From NCBI RefSeq assembly GCF_004752005.1, contig NZ_CP038493.1, positions 3,950,671 through 4,014,670 of the forward strand: a stretch of DNA of 64,000 nt. The letters are read 5' to 3'. The translations under genes were made by a program, and so were the position numbers. Shown piece after piece: positions 55,418-62,676 of this stretch. The notes below the pieces were generated by a model. The model did not search any database. It was not told where the DNA came from and worked only from the letters and a program-made list of their open reading frames with translations. This DNA is from Thalassotalea sp. HSM 43. Lineage in GTDB: Bacteria; Pseudomonadota; Gammaproteobacteria; Enterobacterales; Alteromonadaceae. The stretch's first letter is position 1. Every line of letters starts with the position of its first letter.

Positions 55418-56485
55418 CTACTGTTCTTGTTGAAATGGGATGCGAATATTGATTTTAACGCCTGACGGCACATTATCACTGATCACCATTGAATAATTTT
55501 TATCATAAAGAGTCGCCAAACGCTCTCTGGTGTTTGCTAGGCCTACACCATTTTCTCTGGCTAACTCACCTTTAACTATCTTAGCGCCTGGACCATCATC
55601 TGACAATTCTAATAGCAAATCATTGGCAAAACGCGATACTTTCAGTGAAATGGTGCCACCATTCTCTTTCACCGCAATCGCATACTTAATGGCGTTTTCA
55701 ACTAAAGGCTGGAACAACAAGCTCGGTACTAAGGCATTTTGACAATTTTTCTGGATCTCAAACTCTATGCGCAGTCGGTCTTCAAACCGCACTTTTTCAA
55801 TATCCAAATACAATTGCAACGCTTTAATTTCTTGCGCCAGCGTGACTTTTTTCATCGTATCCATATCTAATGAATAACGTAAAAAGTCGCTGAGCTTGGT
55901 TACCATTGCGTTAGCGTTCTTATTTTCATCAATAAGCACAAGCGTAGAAATGGCATTAAGGGTATTAAACAAAAAGTGTGGGTTTAACTGATAACGCAAC
56001 ATTTTCAATTGCGCCTGATTGGCCATATTATTGGCGCTAAGTACTTTTTGTTTTTCTGTCTGCAGCATTTGATAGTACTTGATCACGAAGTACAAGCCAC
56101 TCCACGACAGCATGATATAAAAGGACCACAAACTGGACTGGGTGTAATACAACCAAAAATCTGGTCGCCAGCCGTGTTTGTATATTTCCCAATAACTGAT
56201 GTTTTTAACGACCTGCCAAAGCAAACCGGAAATATACGAAGAGACAATAACCACAAGGGCGATTTTTAACGGTGTCATATTCCAAGCGCGTCGATAGACG
56301 TAACGCAATGGATACGAAAAAATCGCTCCTGCATAAGCACTCAACAACGTTACCCAAGTAAATAGGTCACGTAAGTCGTGCAGCAACGAGCCAAGGTAAT
56401 GGACAAACGCAAAGCCTACCCATCCACCAATGTGTAAAAACCAGAAAAAACGGTTTCTGTTTTCCAGAAATTCTTGCCAGTTCAA
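55418..56485 (-). CDS. LytS-like membrane sensor histidine kinase
   Basis: The 355-residue kinase has four predicted membrane helices in the first 140 residues (FWFLHIGGWVGFAFVHYLG, LFTWVTLLSAYAGAIFSY, ALVVIVSSYISGLLW, SFYIMLSWSGLYFVI), then a His_kinase domain with the phosphoacceptor in LRYQLNPHFLFNTLNAISTLV and a Bergerat ATP site (PLVENAIKYAI, ELSDDGPGA, GVGLANTRERL). The only start in frame is a TTG at 56485 without a clear Shine-Dalgarno; a stop codon lies three codons upstream. Confidence 0.92.
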   Translation of the reverse strand: MNWQEFLENRNRFFWFLHIGGWVGFAFVHYLGSLLHDLRDLFTWVTLLSAYAGAIFSYPLRYVYRRAWNMTPLKIALVVIVSSYISGLLWQVVKNISYWEIYKHGWRPDFWLYYTQSSLWSFYIMLSWSGLYFVIKYYQMLQTEKQKVLSANNMANQAQLKMLRYQLNPHFLFNTLNAISTLVLIDENKNANAMVTKLSDFLRYSLDMDTMKKVTLAQEIKALQLYLDIEKVRFEDRLRIEFEIQKNCQNALVPSLLFQPLVENAIKYAIAVKENGGTISLKVSRFANDLLLELSDDGPGAKIVKGELARENGVGLANTRERLATLYDKNYSMVISDNVPSGVKINIRIPFQQEQ

Positions 56486-56576
56486 AATAAATTACAAACT
56501 ATATAAACAACTTAGCGTTAATTATCAGTCATCTGCGATGTAAACGCACTGTTATTAATCGTAACCAATCTGTGAT

Positions 56577-57488
56577 CTATCGCAAAAATCGTCTTTCTAT
56601 CAAGGTTTTGCCGTGCTTTATTTGCGTCTCTGCCCAACTATGTTGTGCTTTATCAAAGTGGCCAATATCTGCAGATAGAAACCATAACATATTGATTAAT
56701 AATGCGATATCAAGGTAACGCGTTACCTTTTCTGAGGATAAATTTGTGCTAAATGAAGATATATTGTGCTGATAGGCACTAATCGCGCAATTAATGTACT
56801 CTTGGCCAAGGTTATTGATGGCTAGCATCATCGCAATATCCCACTCAGGCTCCGCTAATACGGCACAATCAAAATCAACAAAATGTACGCCATCGCCGTG
56901 TAATACATTATTGAAATTTAGATCACCATGACAACTGACAAAGCGACTCGCATCAATGGATAAACTATCTAGTGTCTCAGATATGAGCGTATTAACATCT
57001 GCGAGTTGGATATTATTGGCCTTTAATTTCGGCTCTGCTGCGTTCGCTAAATCAGCGATGATGGAGGTCGGGCAAAGTACGTTAAGATCACAAGGTAGCT
57101 GATGTAGATTTGCCAGCGCCTTGCACGTTAACTGGATTTTGTCGCGATAGGACATGTTCAGTTGATTGAGATTTGCCGCATTGATAAATGACGATGCAAC
57201 AAAGCCATGAACATCACTGACGTGTATGACTTTTGCCGCTAAGCCAGCTTTATCCGCTGCATGCCATAACTCTAGCCCAGGTATTGTTTGCTTGGCGCTA
57301 AACAGCTTTATCACAATAGGTTGAAAAAGCGGCTGAGTTTCTGATTGTGCGACAACAGCCGCCCGCACGACAAAACATTGTTGTGTCAAACCCGCGCTGA
57401 GCGTGGCTATACTGCCAGCCTCAACCTGCCAAGGTAAGTCTTTAATGATGTCTTCTAATTGTTGCGAGATAGCATCAGACATTAACAT
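56577..57488 (-). CDS. Thiamine-kinase-like phosphotransferase
   Basis: The 303-residue protein belongs to the APH/choline-kinase fold: N-lobe Lys in IVIKLFSAKQ, catalytic loop SCHGDLNFNNVLHGDG and metal Asp in VHFVDFDCAVLAEPEWDIAMML. Phosphorylation of imported thiamine is inferred from its place as last gene of the TPP-riboswitch locus, by analogy with ThiK/YcfN; sequence alone supports only a small-molecule kinase. The ATG shares one base with the upstream stop (TAATG). Confidence 0.82.
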   Translation of the reverse strand: MLMSDAISQQLEDIIKDLPWQVEAGSIATLSAGLTQQCFVVRAAVVAQSETQPLFQPIVIKLFSAKQTIPGLELWHAADKAGLAAKVIHVSDVHGFVASSFINAANLNQLNMSYRDKIQLTCKALANLHQLPCDLNVLCPTSIIADLANAAEPKLKANNIQLADVNTLISETLDSLSIDASRFVSCHGDLNFNNVLHGDGVHFVDFDCAVLAEPEWDIAMMLAINNLGQEYINCAISAYQHNISSFSTNLSSEKVTRYLDIALLINMLWFLSADIGHFDKAQHSWAETQIKHGKTLIERRFLR

Positions 57489-58126
57489 TAACCAGCTTCA
57501 ATAGGTGTCGGTAGCTGTTGCTGTTGCTGTTGCTGTTGATAGTCTTTATACCACTTATAAATTCCAATAAAGCACATAACGATATTAAACAGTGCGAGTA
57601 ACGCTGTCGGCTCTAAGCCTTTTTGTAAGTACAAGTAGGCTGAGACGCTGTTTATAATGATCCAATACAACCAGTTTTCCAGTAATTTGATGGTCACTAG
57701 GTAGGTTGTCATCACCGCAAAAACCGTAGTGAATGTATCCAGATAAGCAAAATCTGCTTGGGTATAATTGTCCATAAACCAACCCAAAGCTAGGCTCAAC
57801 AGACTCATCGACACGATAATCAGTAAATGTCTTTGCCATGGCCAGGTAATCACCGGCAAGCTGTTTTCTGCGGTTAAAAAATGTGAGTTTTGCCAACGAT
57901 ACCAACCATATATCGCCATCGCCATATAATAGATATTTAATAACGACTCCATAAGCAGCGAGACATCATAAAAAATAATCGTAAAAATTAACGTACTGAC
58001 GAAGGCCGCCGGCCAACACCAGGAATTATTGCGCGCCACAAGCACCACATAGGCGACGGATAATAATACCGCCGTCAATTCCCAAAATGGTGCATTTAAA
58101 AAATATTGCAGACTGTTTTCTAACAC
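57488..58126 (-). CDS. pnuT: PnuC-family transporter, probable thiamine permease PnuT
   Basis: The 212-residue inner-membrane protein has about seven helices and PnuC features: WELTAVLLSVAYVVLVARNNSWCWPAAFVSTLIF, MAMAIYGWYRWQ, NWLYWIIINSVSAYLYLQKG and IGIYKWYKDY. PnuC proteins facilitate diffusion of vitamins; PnuT carries thiamine, inferred from the locus. The C-terminus has eight Gln encoded by four CAACAG units (57515-57538). The start is uncertain: GTG 58126, or GTG 58132 two codons earlier. Confidence 0.88.
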   Translation of the reverse strand: MLENSLQYFLNAPFWELTAVLLSVAYVVLVARNNSWCWPAAFVSTLIFTIIFYDVSLLMESLLNIYYMAMAIYGWYRWQNSHFLTAENSLPVITWPWQRHLLIIVSMSLLSLALGWFMDNYTQADFAYLDTFTTVFAVMTTYLVTIKLLENWLYWIIINSVSAYLYLQKGLEPTALLALFNIVMCFIGIYKWYKDYQQQQQQQQLPTPIEAG

Positions 58127-58134
58127 ACCGCCAC

Positions 58135-58413
58135 CTACAGTTCAGGTTCCGCTTCAGGCGCATCCAAACTGCGTTCACCTGCGATAAACTTACAAACAAA
58201 TACGGCACTACCGAGTTGCTGATGAGCGATTTTAATCTGTTGCATGACGGCATTAACCGCAAGATCGTACTCACCGAATACTTGGGTACTCATACCGTTA
58301 GTAACAACCTTAAGCCCTTCTACTTCTCGCAAGGAAAAAATGAACTGCCAAATGTCTTTTTTAAATTGTGCTTCGGCGAGGGGGTACAGGCTGATATCTA
58401 TAGAAGCTTGCAT
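58135..58413 (-). CDS. YkoF-like thiamine/hydroxymethylpyrimidine-binding protein
   Basis: The 92-residue protein begins MQASIDISLYPLAE and contains LKVVTNGMSTQVFGEYDLAVNAVMQQ, the signature of YkoF/thiamine-binding small proteins (single-domain, MTH1187-like ferredoxin fold). It has no signal peptide, so it would act in the cytoplasm as a thiamine or HMP binding or buffering protein. ATG 58413 has GAGAG seven bases upstream. It lies 9 bp before pnuT, and 50 bp after the receptor gene, separated by a terminator. Confidence 0.82.
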   Translation of the reverse strand: MQASIDISLYPLAEAQFKKDIWQFIFSLREVEGLKVVTNGMSTQVFGEYDLAVNAVMQQIKIAHQQLGSAVFVCKFIAGERSLDAPEAEPEL

Positions 58414-58426
58414 AACATACTCTCTA

Positions 58427-58457
58427 TTAAAAAAGGTGCCAGTATACTGGCACCAAA
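58427..58457 (-). terminator. Intrinsic terminator between the TonB receptor and the YkoF-pnuT-kinase genes
   Basis: GGTGCCAGTA and TACTGGCACC form a perfect 20-bp palindrome (58435-58454) followed on the minus strand by six T and AAT, starting 9 bases after the receptor stop. It would reduce transcription into the three downstream genes, or end the message. Confidence 0.85.
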
Positions 58458-58462
58458 CGTGA

Positions 58463-60568
58463 TTAGAATGAGTAATCAAATGTTACGCCATACTCTTTTG
58501 GCGCACCGTATTGATAATACCCTTTCGCGGTATATCCATCTCGAGGATCATTACCAAAATAGAAGCCACGAGTTTGATAGTCTTCATCGGTCAGATTACG
58601 TCCCCAAAGCTTAACACTCCAGTTGCTGGCGAAATACGTCAAAGAGGCATTAACCAATTCCACCGCATCGGATTTATCATCATGTGAGTCAGAAAAGAAG
58701 AATTCATCTTTGCCATCTACATTGATATTCGCTAACCAATCATCACCAATGAAATAGTTTACACCAAGGTTAAATTGATAGTTTGGCGCGTGTGCTTGTT
58801 CACGACCAGAGAAGTCTTCACCGTTGCCATTGATAAAATCTTTATATTCTGTATCTAAATAACCAATTGCTGCGTACAGTTCGAGTGCCTGTGTGACTTG
58901 CCAACCGGCGTCCAACTCAATACCTTGGTTTACACCAGAGGCCGCATTATCTAAATAGATTAAGAACTCCGACGTACCATCTGGGCGCTTCAATTCTTCG
59001 TAGGTTTTAACCTGCATGTCATCACGATCCATATAAAACACCGCCGCCCTTAGGTAAGCACTGTTATCCAGAAAGTTGGTTTTAAGGCCTAACTCGTAAT
59101 TCCATAGGTATTCTGGATCAAATCGTCGTTGTTGCTCTGATAAGGTACCGTCAGTATTAATGCCACCAGCTTTAAAACCGCGATTTACAGAGGCATAGTA
59201 CAAGGTTTCACTGCTTGCTTGATAACCCAACACTAACTTACCACCAACCATGGTGTCGTCATCGTCATAGCTCAGTTGTTCAGAGTCACTGTAATCCAGT
59301 TCCCACTGCTCAACACGTATGCCTGACGTCAACGTGAGCTTATCACTAAGTTTACTATCAAGTTGTAAAAACGCCGCATAGGTTGTGGTTTCATAATTAG
59401 AATCAAAATCACTGGCTGCGTAGGTATACTGGCGCAGTAAATCGTGTTCATCGAAACGTGTATAAAGACCGGTTACCCATTGCGTAGAATTAGCAAAAAT
59501 GCCACCTTCAGTACCAGAGACAAAACGTAACTCAGCGGTTGAGGTTGTCTTATCTCGAAAGTAATGATCCGTTGACGAGTAATCACCATAGATACATTCG
59601 TTTTGCTGACACAAGGTCGGATTAGACCAATCCTCATCATAGCCATAGCCCATGTCAGAATCAGCATGACTAAAAATGGTAATAACATCTGCGGTATTTG
59701 AGCCACTATAAGTCGCCTTTACGCTACCAGCATAGGTCTCTTGGGTATCAAAGCCAGGCTGATCAGAGAGCGTTTCACGCGTATTGTCCAAACTAAACGT
59801 ATCGTAACCATTGTCAAAATCAAAATAGAATAACGCAACATCAATGCTCAGATCCGTGCTTGCCTGATAGACAAACTTACTGCGTGCGGTTAACTCATCA
59901 CGATTATTGGTATCGTCGGCATCCAGAAATGTATTATCGACAAAGCCATCACTTTCATATTGTTCAACAGCAATTCGATAGCCAAGTTTATCGGTAGCAG
60001 GACCAGAAAATACAGCGCCAAGTGACCAGCTATCGTAGTTTCCAGCCATGGCACGTACTTGCCCTTCAAATTCTTCAGTTGGTTGCTTGCTGACCATATT
60101 GATCACACCAGCTAAGGCGTTGGCACCAAATTTTGTGCCTTGTGGACCACGAAACACTTCGACTTGAGCAATATCAAACATAGAAGACACACTGCCGATA
60201 CCGGTAAAGTCTACTTCGTCGATAATGATACCCACGGATGGATTAATCGGTTCTTGAAATTGACTACGCTCGCCAATACCGCGGATTTGATAATAGCGAG
60301 CACGATTGCTACCGCTGGAAAAGTTAACGTTTGGTGTGGCTAAAACAATTTCTTCAAGGTTTTGCGCATTGCGAATAGCAATATCGCTTTCATCGATAAC
60401 CGATAGGCTTGACGCCATTGTTTGTAAGTTTTGATCACGATAATCACCGGTAACGGTAATTGTAATTGTTTCAATGGCATCGTTTTCTGTGGATTGTGCA
60501 AAGCTATAGTTAGACGAAAGCAATGCGATGGCTACGGCATTAAAAACCATACTAGATTTAAAAGACAT
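58463..60568 (-). CDS. TonB-dependent receptor, probable thiamine uptake
   Basis: The 701-residue outer-membrane protein has a signal peptide (MSFKSSMVFNAVAIALLSSNYSFA/QST), a plug domain (YRDQNLQTMASSLSVIDE, QIRGIGERSQF, VEVFRGPQGTKFGANALAGVIN) and a 22-strand-type barrel ending in YGVTFDYSF with the terminal Phe. The closest general group is the TonB receptors related to siderophore/vitamin uptake. Thiamine as substrate is inferred from the TPP riboswitch in its leader. ATG 60568 was chosen on its AGAGAG ribosome site; 60607 is a non-supported extension. Confidence 0.9.
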   Translation of the reverse strand: MSFKSSMVFNAVAIALLSSNYSFAQSTENDAIETITITVTGDYRDQNLQTMASSLSVIDESDIAIRNAQNLEEIVLATPNVNFSSGSNRARYYQIRGIGERSQFQEPINPSVGIIIDEVDFTGIGSVSSMFDIAQVEVFRGPQGTKFGANALAGVINMVSKQPTEEFEGQVRAMAGNYDSWSLGAVFSGPATDKLGYRIAVEQYESDGFVDNTFLDADDTNNRDELTARSKFVYQASTDLSIDVALFYFDFDNGYDTFSLDNTRETLSDQPGFDTQETYAGSVKATYSGSNTADVITIFSHADSDMGYGYDEDWSNPTLCQQNECIYGDYSSTDHYFRDKTTSTAELRFVSGTEGGIFANSTQWVTGLYTRFDEHDLLRQYTYAASDFDSNYETTTYAAFLQLDSKLSDKLTLTSGIRVEQWELDYSDSEQLSYDDDDTMVGGKLVLGYQASSETLYYASVNRGFKAGGINTDGTLSEQQRRFDPEYLWNYELGLKTNFLDNSAYLRAAVFYMDRDDMQVKTYEELKRPDGTSEFLIYLDNAASGVNQGIELDAGWQVTQALELYAAIGYLDTEYKDFINGNGEDFSGREQAHAPNYQFNLGVNYFIGDDWLANINVDGKDEFFFSDSHDDKSDAVELVNASLTYFASNWSVKLWGRNLTDEDYQTRGFYFGNDPRDGYTAKGYYQYGAPKEYGVTFDYSF

Positions 60569-60570
60569 AC

Positions 60571-60602
60571 AGATCTCTCTAATGTTATTGCTGTTGAGAT
60601 CC
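60571..60602 (-). promoter_or_regulatory. Possible hairpin masking the ribosome-binding site of the TonB receptor
   Basis: On the minus strand GGATCTC (60602-60596) can pair with GAGATCT (60577-60571), which is the likely Shine-Dalgarno region of the receptor. This would allow translational control downstream of the riboswitch. Not tested by folding. Confidence 0.4.
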
Positions 60603-60669
60603 GGCACAAGAAATGTTCAGGTAATTCCTGTCACGATGTTACTAAAAAGGGAAGCTAAGCAACATCGTT

Positions 60670-60766
60670 CGACCATTCCTACGCCGGTATTATCCGGTTC
60701 AGGTTCAAAGGGTTTGCGTTAGCATCTCAGTTATCGGTTTTCACCCATAACACCCCCTGGTTCGAC
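60670..60766 (-). ncRNA. TPP riboswitch (THI element)
   Basis: Read on the minus strand, the sequence has the conserved blocks GGGGGTG, CTGAGAT, ACCCTTTGAACCTGA and CCGGATAATACCGGCGTAGG in the right order, closed by an ACCA/TGGT helix. These are the P2/J3-2 and P4/P5 thiamine pyrophosphate binding parts. It lies about 100 bp upstream of the TonB receptor start. No intrinsic terminator is seen in the leader, so translation control is more likely. Confidence 0.95.
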
Positions 60767-60836
60767 GCGCATGATAACAACTTACTACACAATTTAACAA
60801 TAGATATTGATAAACAAGCCAAAAATTAACGTCCAG

Positions 60837-60864
60837 CCATAAAAAACGAGGCCGAAGCCTCGTT
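60837..60864 (-). terminator. Intrinsic terminator of hinT
   Basis: AACGAGGC and GCCTCGTT form an 8-bp stem with a CGAA loop, followed by six T on the minus strand, about 25 bp after the hinT stop. Confidence 0.88.
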
Positions 60865-60887
60865 ATTCTATTGCGCTAATTGCACCA

Positions 60888-61238
60888 CTAGATTGCTAAC
60901 ATCGGCCCTAAAGGCTCGCCGCCGACTAAGTGCATATGGATATGGTAGACTTCTTGACCACCGTGATCATTACAGTTCATGATTAATCGATAACCATCCT
61001 CACTGATGCCCTCTTCTGCCGCCAGGTTACGGGCGACGGTGATCATTCGACCCAGCGCTAATTCGTCATCCTCACTGACATCATTAATGGTGGGAATTAA
61101 TGTATTGGGAATAATTAATATATGAGATTTCGCTTTCGGCGATATATCCCGAAACGCGGTTACCAGATCGTCTTGATACAACAATGGCGTCGGGATTTCC
61201 TGACGAATAATTTTTGAAAAAATGGTCTCTTCAGCCAT
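60888..61238 (-). CDS. hinT: HIT family purine nucleoside phosphoramidase
   Basis: The 116-residue protein has the Hint-type N-terminus ([20 protein letters not shown]), [16 protein letters not shown] and the histidine triad [13 protein letters not shown]. HinT hydrolyses AMP-amidates such as aminoacyl adenylates in the cytoplasm. It is the last gene before a terminator and follows the DUF4136 lipoprotein gene by 25 bp. Confidence 0.95.
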   Translation of the reverse strand: MAEETIFSKIIRQEIPTPLLYQDDLVTAFRDISPKAKSHILIIPNTLIPTINDVSEDDELALGRMITVARNLAAEEGISEDGYRLIMNCNDHGGQEVYHIHMHLVGGEPLGPMLAI

Positions 61239-61263
61239 AACTAAGTCCTTGATGAGTTTCTAT

Positions 61264-61851
61264 TTAGCTAGTAGGTATTAAAGACGCCTTGTAATTTACT
61301 AGCATGGCGTTCACTAATTCTTGTATTTTCGCTTGTTTTTCGTTAACCGGAACATTCTTTTTGACCGCTTGACTGACCACAGAACGCCATACAGATTTCT
61401 GTGTCTTAGGGTCAATCATATCAATGATAAGCGTTCCCTCGGTGTAATCTTTAACCTGTACTTCTTGCACAGGGTAAGGGTAACTGTAGATACCGCGACA
61501 ACGCCAGCAATTATAAACGCCAGTATTGTAAGTGCGAATTTCGGTTTTATCTTTGGTTGCAACCTGAAAGCGAACCAAAGTGTCTGCGACCTCGGCATCC
61601 ACTTCAGCCATACCTTTATTGCGCAGCGCAACCGCTATTGCTTTGATGATGCGATCATTGTCTAAACTGCTTAATTGCCTATTTAACGGCTTGCTTTGTG
61701 TCTGATCTGCTTTAAAGGGGTCAATGACAGCAAAGGTTGATACTGTGCTGAAATCATATTCTGGGTTGTAATCGATATCCGGTTTATAGCTTGTTGCGCA
61801 GGCAACCATCATAGTGCTTGCGACGAGTATCATCAGGTATTTAAAATTCAT
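61264..61851 (-). CDS. DUF4136 lipoprotein
   Basis: The 195-residue protein starts with a lipoprotein signal (YLMILVASTMMVACAT, lipobox VACA) and a DUF4136 domain (YKPDIDYNPEYDFSTVSTFAV, NDRIIKAIAVALRNKGMAE, EGTLIIDMIDPKTQKSVWRSV). Function unknown. An unusual NCWRCRGIY segment gives a CxxC pair in the centre. ATG 61851 has GGAGA upstream. Confidence 0.87.
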   Translation of the reverse strand: MNFKYLMILVASTMMVACATSYKPDIDYNPEYDFSTVSTFAVIDPFKADQTQSKPLNRQLSSLDNDRIIKAIAVALRNKGMAEVDAEVADTLVRFQVATKDKTEIRTYNTGVYNCWRCRGIYSYPYPVQEVQVKDYTEGTLIIDMIDPKTQKSVWRSVVSQAVKKNVPVNEKQAKIQELVNAMLVNYKASLIPTS

Positions 61852-61932
61852 AATATCTCCACGGTATCAGTCTTTACTGTGCCTTGTTATATAGTACGTA
61901 GACCGGCTATTTTAGGCTTAAGTTCACGGTAA

Positions 61933-62580
61933 TTATTGGTTTTCTATTTGATCGATAAAAGTTTGTGATTGCATAATCGAATCATTCATATGCTTAATCA
62001 ACACGTCAACATCCGCTTTTATTGATGCATATTCGCCTTGCAACTGGCCTACCGCTTTCGCATTCAAGTTATGTTTAAGGTACAACATGTTGTCTTTTAA
62101 CGCCGCTAACACCGGTTGCATCGACTTTTCGGCACGGCGCATGGTTTTCATTAGTTTGTCGTAGTTACGTTGCGTCTCGGTTAATTTTGCCTGACTTTGA
62201 CGTTGCAGGTTCTTACTAGAGTACTGGCCAATTTCATCTTGCCACTCATCAAATAACGCTTCAGAGACATCCTCGATTGAATCAATACGATCACTGACGT
62301 CATCGGCGGCATCTTGTGAGTCTTCATAATTTTCAAGGGTGATCTCGTATTGTTGCTGCAAATCACCGCCTTCAAAATCAATCAATTCGCTCAATTGCTC
62401 TAATGCCGATTTAAACTGCTCTTGCGCATCTTGCTGAGACTCTTTAGCGCCTTCAACTCTATCGACCATAATATCGCGCTTGTGTGTACCAACCGATTCC
62501 ATCGCCGAGTAATACGCAGATTGACAGCCTGCCAATGTAATTAATAAGCCAATCAAACACAGTCGACGTACAAAATCCAT
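61933..62580 (-). CDS. DUF2959 lipoprotein
   Basis: The 215-residue protein has a lipoprotein signal (LCLIGLLITLAGC) and a long helical, acidic, Gln-rich region with SAYYSAMESVGTHKRDIMVDRVEGAKESQQDAQEQF, the DUF2959 signature. Coiled coil is likely over most of the length. Function unknown. ATG 62580 has AGGA upstream. Probably the first gene of DUF2959-DUF4136-hinT, although the 81-bp gap could hold a promoter. Confidence 0.87.
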   Translation of the reverse strand: MDFVRRLCLIGLLITLAGCQSAYYSAMESVGTHKRDIMVDRVEGAKESQQDAQEQFKSALEQLSELIDFEGGDLQQQYEITLENYEDSQDAADDVSDRIDSIEDVSEALFDEWQDEIGQYSSKNLQRQSQAKLTETQRNYDKLMKTMRRAEKSMQPVLAALKDNMLYLKHNLNAKAVGQLQGEYASIKADVDVLIKHMNDSIMQSQTFIDQIENQ

Positions 62581-62676
62581 AACCCGTCCTAAACAATAAG
62601 TTGTTGATAATTAAAGCATACGACAAAAGACAATTTTTATAAATGCTAAGCTGACGAATGTTTAGGTAAGCAACAA

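Noticed and set aside
58435..58454. CTGGCACC resembling a sigma-54 -24 element
   Set aside because: It is one arm of the perfect terminator palindrome and has no GC 10 bp after the GG.
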